In this document: positions 58,155 to 64,000 of the stretch, piece by piece
Position numbering within the stretch: the stretch's first letter is position 1
Layout of the letters: every line of letters begins with the position of its first letter
Source of the DNA: Linnemannia elongata
Taxonomy: Eukaryota > Mortierellomycota > Mortierellomycetes > Mortierellales > Mortierellaceae
Direction: 5' to 3'
NCBI GenBank assembly: GCA_036320915.1
Contig: JAXBDG010000008.1
Location: 1,736,001-1,800,000 of the forward strand
DNA length: 64,000 bases
Notes under the pieces: model-generated
The model's database searches: none
The model's input: the letters and a program-made list of their open reading frames with translations, nothing else
Told to the model about the DNA's origin: nothing
Translations under genes and position numbers: made by a program

Positions 58155-59343
58155 ATGGCCAAGCAATACAAGACCCTCGGAGAGGACATCTGGAAGAACA
58201 AGGTCGAAAAGATTGTAAGCAGCCCACCCCTCAGTCAACCAGCTCACTCAGCCAGCTACCCAGCCAGGCTCATCAAAGAGACAGTCAGTCAGTTGATGGA
58301 GAAGTGTGTCATCTTGAACCAACATGAAAAAGATACTTTTGGAAGAAGGACACGCTCTTCTTGACACTGACGATTGCCAGCACGCAGTCCTTGCCCCTCA
58401 CAAAGGGGGTTGATGGCAATCGAGCAGGAGCGAGCAGGAGCAGCCAGGACCAAGATATATACCACAAATAAGGCTTCGTTCTAATGGTGTTACTTTCTCA
58501 TTTTCTCCCTCTGTTGTCGCGTAGAACGCGGAGCTCTTCACTTTAACATACGGCTCAATTGTAGCTCAGCTCGTCAAGGACTATGAGGATTTCACAGAGG
58601 TCAATAAGCAGCTCGAGAAGATGTAAGTAGCACTTCGTGCTTGTTGCTTATACACGCGCCTTCGTTGTCTTAAGCTATCGTGCCCAAATGCTGTACCTCA
58701 TACAGAGAAAACAGCCCTATCAAGGTGTCATACACATACCACTCAATTGTATGTCTTTTACTCATATTTTGTCTCTCGTACCAACCATGCTAATAGGGGG
58801 TACAACATTGGAACCCGTTTGATTGAAGACTTTCTGGCACGGTCAGGAGTTGGCAGATGCCAGGATTTCAGAGAAACGGCAGAGATGGTGTCCAAGGTGG
58901 GCTTCAAGATGTTCTTGAACATTACACCGGCCGTCACCAACATCTCGGCCGATGGACGTGAGTTTTCGTTGGTTCTTGATGAGAACCCCTTGGCAGAGTG
59001 TGTTGAGTTACCTGATCAGGCCCTTGTGGATGAGCTCTGGTACTCTAACATCCTTTGCGGCGTCTTGCGTGGATCTTTGGAGATGGTAAGAGAAGCCGGA
59101 CATTTTGCTGCTGATTTTTTTTTCTTCTAGTCAACACCTCACCTGTTGAAGGCGAATGCAAACTATCATAGAGTGTTCCTCGTCGCCTTACATTTGCTGC
59201 ATTTCTTTTTCCTGGTGATATAGGTACAAATGCAAGTGGATGCGTTCTTTGTGACAGATACCCTCCGTGGAGATGACATGACCGAGATTCGCGTAAAACT
59301 GGTCCGCTACTTGGAAGAGGAGGTCCCTGCAGGCGAAGACTAG
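58155..59343 (+). CDS. BET3: TRAPP complex subunit Bet3 (TRAPPC3)
   Basis: Exons 58155-58214, 58525-58622, 58797-59085 and 59224-59343 give 188 residues, the usual Bet3 length. Signatures are [69 protein letters not shown] and [16 protein letters not shown]. The Cys in the NILCG segment and YNIGTRLIE are typical of the palmitoyl-binding Bet3 fold. The protein is a core subunit of the TRAPP tethering complexes, the Rab exchange factors for ER-Golgi traffic. The first intron is about 310 bases, the others 130-175. It is followed by DBP9 on the same strand 380 bases later. Confidence 0.96.
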
Positions 59344-59723
59344 GCAATTGAGCAATGAATATGAAAAATCGAAATACAATACCACCACATGCAACCATGC
59401 CCCTGTTTAGCTTCTAGTATTTCTATGTATCAGAAAGCAATATAATATTGCATCCATTGCCCGAGGGAGCTGTGCCATGGTAGGAACAAGTGCCGACACT
59501 ATCCTGGAGCGGACCATCGTTGTTCTGTAAACTAGTGTAGATGTCGAGAATTATCGGAGGTACAGTGCCTGACGCACGTGACTATAAACACAAGCCACAC
59601 AAATGCTTTTTCTTTTTTTTTTGAAAATGAAGCTTGAACTAGGCAAGGCTGGCATCAACTTTGCTTTGTTCACCGTCCATTCCCCTCTTCCCCTTTACCC
59701 CCCATACCTTCTCTCTTTCTTCA
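59344..59723. promoter_or_regulatory. DBP9 upstream region with CACGTG at 59575-59580 and TATAAA at 59583-59588
   Basis: CACGTGAC runs directly into TATAAA, 136-149 bases before the start codon, followed by a CT-rich leader. No gene in this 380-base interval. Confidence 0.5.
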
Positions 59724-62244
59724 ATGTCGGAGGAACACAGCAAGTCCATGACAGAGACCGAGGCTGCCGAGGTCACCCCTAACACCGTCGACGACAACCT
59801 CACTTTTGCAGACCTCGGTCTCGACGACCGTCTCCTCCGTGGTCTTGCCAAACTCAACTTTACGAAACCCACCCCCGTCCAGGCAAAGTCGATCCCTCTC
59901 GCCCTGGCTGGTAAAGATATCCTCGCCAAAGCCAGAACTGGAAGCGGAAAGACTGCCGCCTTCATGCTCCCTCTTATCCACAAGATCCTTGCCGTCAAGG
60001 ATGTATGTTTACATACCCACCCTTTCGTTTTTATTGTTGTGTTGATTGAGCTCCGCAAACACGCCTTGCTTTTTTATGTCAATTCCCATTGAATACTGAC
60101 ATATTGGAGACCGTATCTGATCTACTTTTTAGGCCCTTCCTGCCAACTCTCCTGAGGCGACCGCCACCAGAGGATTGGTTCTTGTTCCCACTGTTGAATT
60201 GGCCGGACAAGTCACTGCTTTCACCAACAACATCCTGCTCTTCTGTGGCAGAGCCGTTAGCGTTTTGAACATTGCTGGAAAGCAGAACGACAACATTCAA
60301 CAGTAAGCAAACACGCCCAGCTCTATTATATTTTGCCCTTGTAGACAAATTTCAGATTGATCAACAAACACAATTGTATTGACTCTCTCCTTCCTCGAAT
60401 GTGATTCATTGTAGGCCTCTTCTCGCCACTCAACCCGACATCATTGTCTCAACACCTTCCAGGATTCTCGCTCAATTGAAGTTGAACGCAGTGGATCTGA
60501 AGACCCACTTCCAGACTCTCGTTATTGACGAGGCTGATCTGGTGTGCAACTACGACTACGAGGAGGACGTCAAGGATCTGTTGACCTTCTTGCCCAAGAT
60601 CTTCCAGAGTTTCCTCATGTCAGCAACCCTCGGCGACGATGTCGATTCACTCAAGCAGTTGGTTTTGCGTTCACCGGCGATTTTGAAGATGGAGGACAAG
60701 ACCATGGATTCGACCTGGGACAACTTGAAGCAACTTTACACCATCTGCAGTGAGACCGACAAGTACTTGATCCTCTATGTCTTGCTCAAGTTGAAGCTGC
60801 TCAAGGGCAAGTGCATCATTTTTGTGAACGACATTGAGCGCTGCTACCGGTTGAAGCTGTTCCTTGAACAGTTCTCGATCCCTAGTGTCGTCCTCAACTC
60901 GGAGCTGCCATTGAACTCGCGCGTCCACATTGTCGAGGAATTCAACAAGGGAGTTTACGACTACATGATCGCCACTGACGAGGGTGGACTCAAGGGTGAG
61001 AAAGAGGAAGAAGAGAAGGCGTCTGTCGAGGAGATCAAGGAAACCAATGAAGACGGGGACGAGGAAGAGGAGGACGCTGAGGAAGAGGCTGAGGATGAAG
61101 ACGATGGTATCCCTGAGGGCGATCTGGAGATGGAGTTTGATGGCTCTGAAGGCGAGGATCTAGATGAGGACGAGGACGAGATGGAGGCCATGATGAAGGC
61201 CAGCGATAACGAGGACGAGGACGATGAGGCCAGCGCCATGGCCGAGATGCAGGGAGGCGATGTCACACCAGCAGATTCCAAGAAGAGGAAACAACCCGAG
61301 CCCGACACCAAGACAGCACCCACAAAGTCAAAGAAGAAGTCAGGACCCAAGAAGGATCAAGAGTACGGAGTTTCGCGCGGTATCGACTTTGTCAACGTCG
61401 CAGCTGTCGTCAACTTTGATTTCCCACCCACCGCTAAGTCATACACACATCGTGTCGGCCGTACAGCCCGCGGAGGACAGATGGGAACGAGTTTGAGCTT
61501 TGTTGTCACCGCAGAGGAGAAAGAGAAATCGCTCAAGAGCAGTCAGATCATTGGAGGCGGTGGCTGGAATCACATGCAGGGTGACGACGAGGCTGTCTTC
61601 AACCGCGTTGTCAAGCAGCAGTCTGGTAAGTGTCATGCGTTTCTTTGCATTCTCTTGATCTTTCGCTCCTCAATCTTGCTTTTTTGTTATCGACATTGAT
61701 ATTAACCCATTAATTACGTATATTATTTTTCATTCTAGCGTCTGGATGCACCATCAACCCATATACCATCCCAATGCAACAATTGGCAGGATTCAGATAC
61801 CGCATGGATGATGCCATGCGCGCCGTCACCCGCATGTCGATCCGCGAGGCTCGTCTGAAGGAGTTGAAGGCTGAGATGTTGAACTCTGAGAAGCTTCGTG
61901 CCCATTTTGAGGACAAGCCCAAGGATCTGGAATACTTGCGCCACGACAAGACGTTGCATCCAACGCGTGTCCAGGCACACATGAAGCACGTCCCAGACTA
62001 TATGATGCCCAAGGTCCAGGCCGTGTCGAGCGAGAAGATTGGAGAGGCTGAGGGATTGGGTCAGATCAACTACAAGAAGAAGACCCAAAACTCGGTACGG
62101 AAGTCTCGTCAGAACAAGAGGCATGGTGGCGGCGGTGGTAGTGGTAGCGGCGGAAAGAAGAATGATCCTCTGAAGAAGTTTAGCTTTGGAGGCGGTGGAG
62201 GAAATAAGGGCCACAAGGGTGGAAAGCGCCAGAAGACCGCATAA
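59724..62244 (+). CDS. DBP9: DEAD-box RNA helicase Dbp9 (DDX56)
   Basis: Exons 59724-60002, 60133-60302, 60415-61625 and 61739-62244 give 721 residues. Helicase motifs in order: Q-motif region ([19 protein letters not shown]), I (ARTGSGKT), Ia (PTVELAGQ), Ib (TPSR), II (DEAD in VIDEADLV), III (SAT), IV (CIIFVND), V (SRGIDFVNV) and VI ([10 protein letters not shown]). Between IATDE and SRGIDF lies an acidic insert of about 135 residues, a feature of the Dbp9 branch. The tail is basic and Gly-rich ([20 protein letters not shown]). Dbp9 acts in the nucleolus in assembly of the large ribosomal subunit. The 3' end converges on the WW-FF gene with 166 bases between stops. Confidence 0.95.
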
Positions 62245-62410
62245 GGCAATTACTCTCATTTGCTACTCCCTGCTTCACAAACACTAGAACAACCTATCAT
62301 TCACACCCTTCACCTCACTTGCATTCATTTTCTTTCACACTTTGCATAATAAAAAAAACCAAAAACAATTCACAAGAGATAAAGCTTCAGTGGTTTCTAT
62401 TATCAGAAGA

Positions 62411-64000
62411 CTAGTCCCGCCGTTGAATGACACGATCTGCATACTTTCTAAACAGTAGCTCGCGCTCGGTGGAGGAACCTACGGCGTCGTACCGCCTGTC
62501 GCGGTCAATCAGCTTCTTGATCTTGCGCCACTCGACCGACGATGAGTTCTTGTGCTCGTACAAGATATCCTTCTTGGTCTCCTTGAGCAGGCTCATGAAC
62601 TCCTCGATCTCTGCATCTGTCGCTTTGTACTTTGTCGAAGAGGACCGTGAATGAGATGACGATGATGAAGATCGCTTGTCCTTGTCGGAGGAGGAAGAGG
62701 ATTTTGATGGTGGTTGGATGATACCCTTCTTCAGATCCGAGAGATACTGACGGAAGGTAGATTCTCTCAGCGAACCTGGTTTGAGGCCCAAAAACCGAGG
62801 ATCGACTCTGTACTTTGTCATGAAATCCAGCCATGTTGATGACTTTGTCGTGTAGTCCTCCATCAGCCGCCTGTACACATCCTCGGGCTTGTCGGAGGTT
62901 TTCGATGCTGAGGATGAAGATGAAGATTTTGTTGTCGTATGAGATTTCGAGTCCCGGGATGATGAAGAGGCTGAATGTCTGTCCTTTATCTTTCGACCAT
63001 GTTCCTTTTCCTCCTTCTCCTCTGTTTCCTCCTGCTGTTCCTTCTTCTCCCTGGCCTCCTTGATCTCACGCGCACGGATAACACAGAAGCTATCAAAGAG
63101 CGCCGTTTTGTCCTTCTGGTCGGGGATTAGACGGTATCGTGGGTCCTTTTCCACCTTCCCAAACGCCATATCAACAGTATCGAACGGCGTGACCCCACGC
63201 TCACGCATCATATCCAAAAAAGCCATTTCTCGCTCTTGAATGTTTTCAGGCAAGATCTCGAGGTACACTGCTGCACGCGAGGTTGAGGATCCTTGCAGCA
63301 TCCGGAGTCGTTCTTGCATGTCTTCATCATCCTCGTCGTCATCTTCGTCTTGGCTGGCCATGTGTTGGTCCTGGTCCTGGTCTTCCATGATCTCCTCCAT
63401 TGCTGCCAACTGCCACGCCACATCATCTTCCGTCATCCTAGAACGTATAATGAGATGATGATATGAAATTTTCAGTACAGGTGCGGTTCTCTCATTCACG
63501 ATTACGATCGTTATCTGTTTTTCGTTCCCACTTACTCTGTTCCTTGGGGTTCTGAATCATTCCTCGATCGCTTATCGCCATCCACTTGTCCAGCAGCATC
63601 AGTATCAAAGGGGCGCTTCAATGCCTGGAGACGTTCCTGTTCCTCTTGATCTCTGGCTCTCCTCTCAGCTTCAATCTTTTCAGTTGCCTCCTGACCCATC
63701 TTGGCAAGGACGATCTCCAGTTCCGGCGTGGGGATCCAGATCGAGACTTTGGTATCCTTGTTGTAGAAGAATGTGTTCTCCAGGTTGGTTTCCACAATGA
63801 ACCATGGCGACTCCAGAATACGTGTCCTATGCAATGCAGATCAACAATATTAGGCTAGCTCTAGTGAATCTCCCAAAAGACCATTACCATCACGAAAGTA
63901 TGAAGGTTTGCTTACTTTTTCACGGCTTTTTCCTTCTTGGGCTTCTTGCCCTTCTTGCCCTTTCCTGTTTCCTCAATTAAAGCTGGAGCAACTGGCGCTG
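62411..64000 (-). CDS. WW-FF domain protein (TCERG1/Urn1 type), 5' end beyond the window
   Basis: The C-terminal part is present; exons are 63916-64000 (open at the edge), 63536-63826 and 62411-63437. The first piece is Lys/Gly-rich (ETGKGKKGKKPKKEKAVKK). It leads into a WW domain (SPWFIVETNLENTFFYNKDT, with the first Trp and an IW at the end; the second consensus Trp is followed by IPTPE rather than P-x-x-L). Then come FF-type helical units: AFLDMMRERGVTPFDTVDMA to FDSFCVIRAREIKEAREKK, VYRRLMEDYTTKSSTWLDFM, and a last unit ending RELLFRKYADRVIQRRD. Ser-rich and acidic linkers separate them. WW-FF proteins couple transcription elongation with pre-mRNA splicing. Urn1/Dre4-type proteins have one WW and one to three FF domains, which fits. 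Further N-terminal WW domains may lie outside. Confidence 0.85.

Overview
The window looks like nuclear DNA of a filamentous, early-diverging (zygomycete-grade) fungus, most likely Mortierellomycota or Mucoromycota. Genes are dense and intron-rich, with mostly short GT-AG introns of about 70-130 nt. Proteins carry long Gln-, Ser- and Asp-rich stretches, and promoters and 5' leaders are full of CT/GA microsatellites. The gene content (chitin deacetylase, a Skt5/Chs4-type chitin synthase activator, a ferroxidase-type multicopper oxidase, GPI-anchored wall proteins) fits a fungal wall. The lineage assignment is inference; no database search was possible.

Layout. 0-13.4 kb: a WD-repeat protein (+), then Ddi1, an unrecognised protein and a prenylated Sel1-repeat chitin synthase activator (all -), mitochondrial ribosomal protein bS16m (-) divergent from the H/ACA snoRNP assembly factor Naf1 (+), and a short TFIIIC tau95-type subunit (-). 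13.6-19.5 kb: the cohesin regulator Pds5 (+). 21-25.7 kb: a GPI-anchored chitin deacetylase (+) and a very large MYND-SET protein (+). 25.8-26.9 kb: the 3' end of a non-LTR retrotransposon (-) with its poly(A) tail. 27.4-30.6 kb: a protein phosphatase 4 regulatory subunit 3 (+) that lacks most of its N-terminal EVH1 domain. 33.7-35.6 kb: a Fet3-like multicopper oxidase (+). 36-40.6 kb: an ankyrin-bromodomain-BAH chromatin protein (+). 40.9-42.4 kb: ribosomal protein eL38 (+). 42.6-46.2 kb: a large coiled-coil protein (-). 48.9-51.8 kb: a secreted GPI-type glycoprotein (+) and a DUF202 membrane protein (-). 53.5-55 kb: a decayed cysteine-rich membrane-protein gene. 55.7-57.8 kb: a mucin-like single-pass surface protein (+). 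58.2-64 kb: TRAPP subunit Bet3 (+), DEAD-box helicase Dbp9 (+), and a WW-FF splicing/transcription factor running off the right edge (-).

Most genes are conserved single-copy housekeeping genes with no operon-like logic. Recurring themes are RNA and ribosome production (Naf1, Dbp9, eL38, bS16m, TFIIIC, WW-FF), chromatin (Pds5, ankyrin-bromo-BAH, MYND-SET, PP4R3) and the cell surface (chitin synthase activator, deacetylase, ferroxidase, wall glycoproteins). I found no convincing new multi-gene system. The most notable items are two domain-truncated conserved genes (TFIIIC tau95, PP4R3), the retrotransposon remnant beside one of them, the decaying surface-protein gene, the unusual chromatin-protein architecture and a duplicated repeat module in a surface sensor-like protein. 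Exon boundaries were read by eye; where exon lengths are quoted, their sum gives an intact frame.
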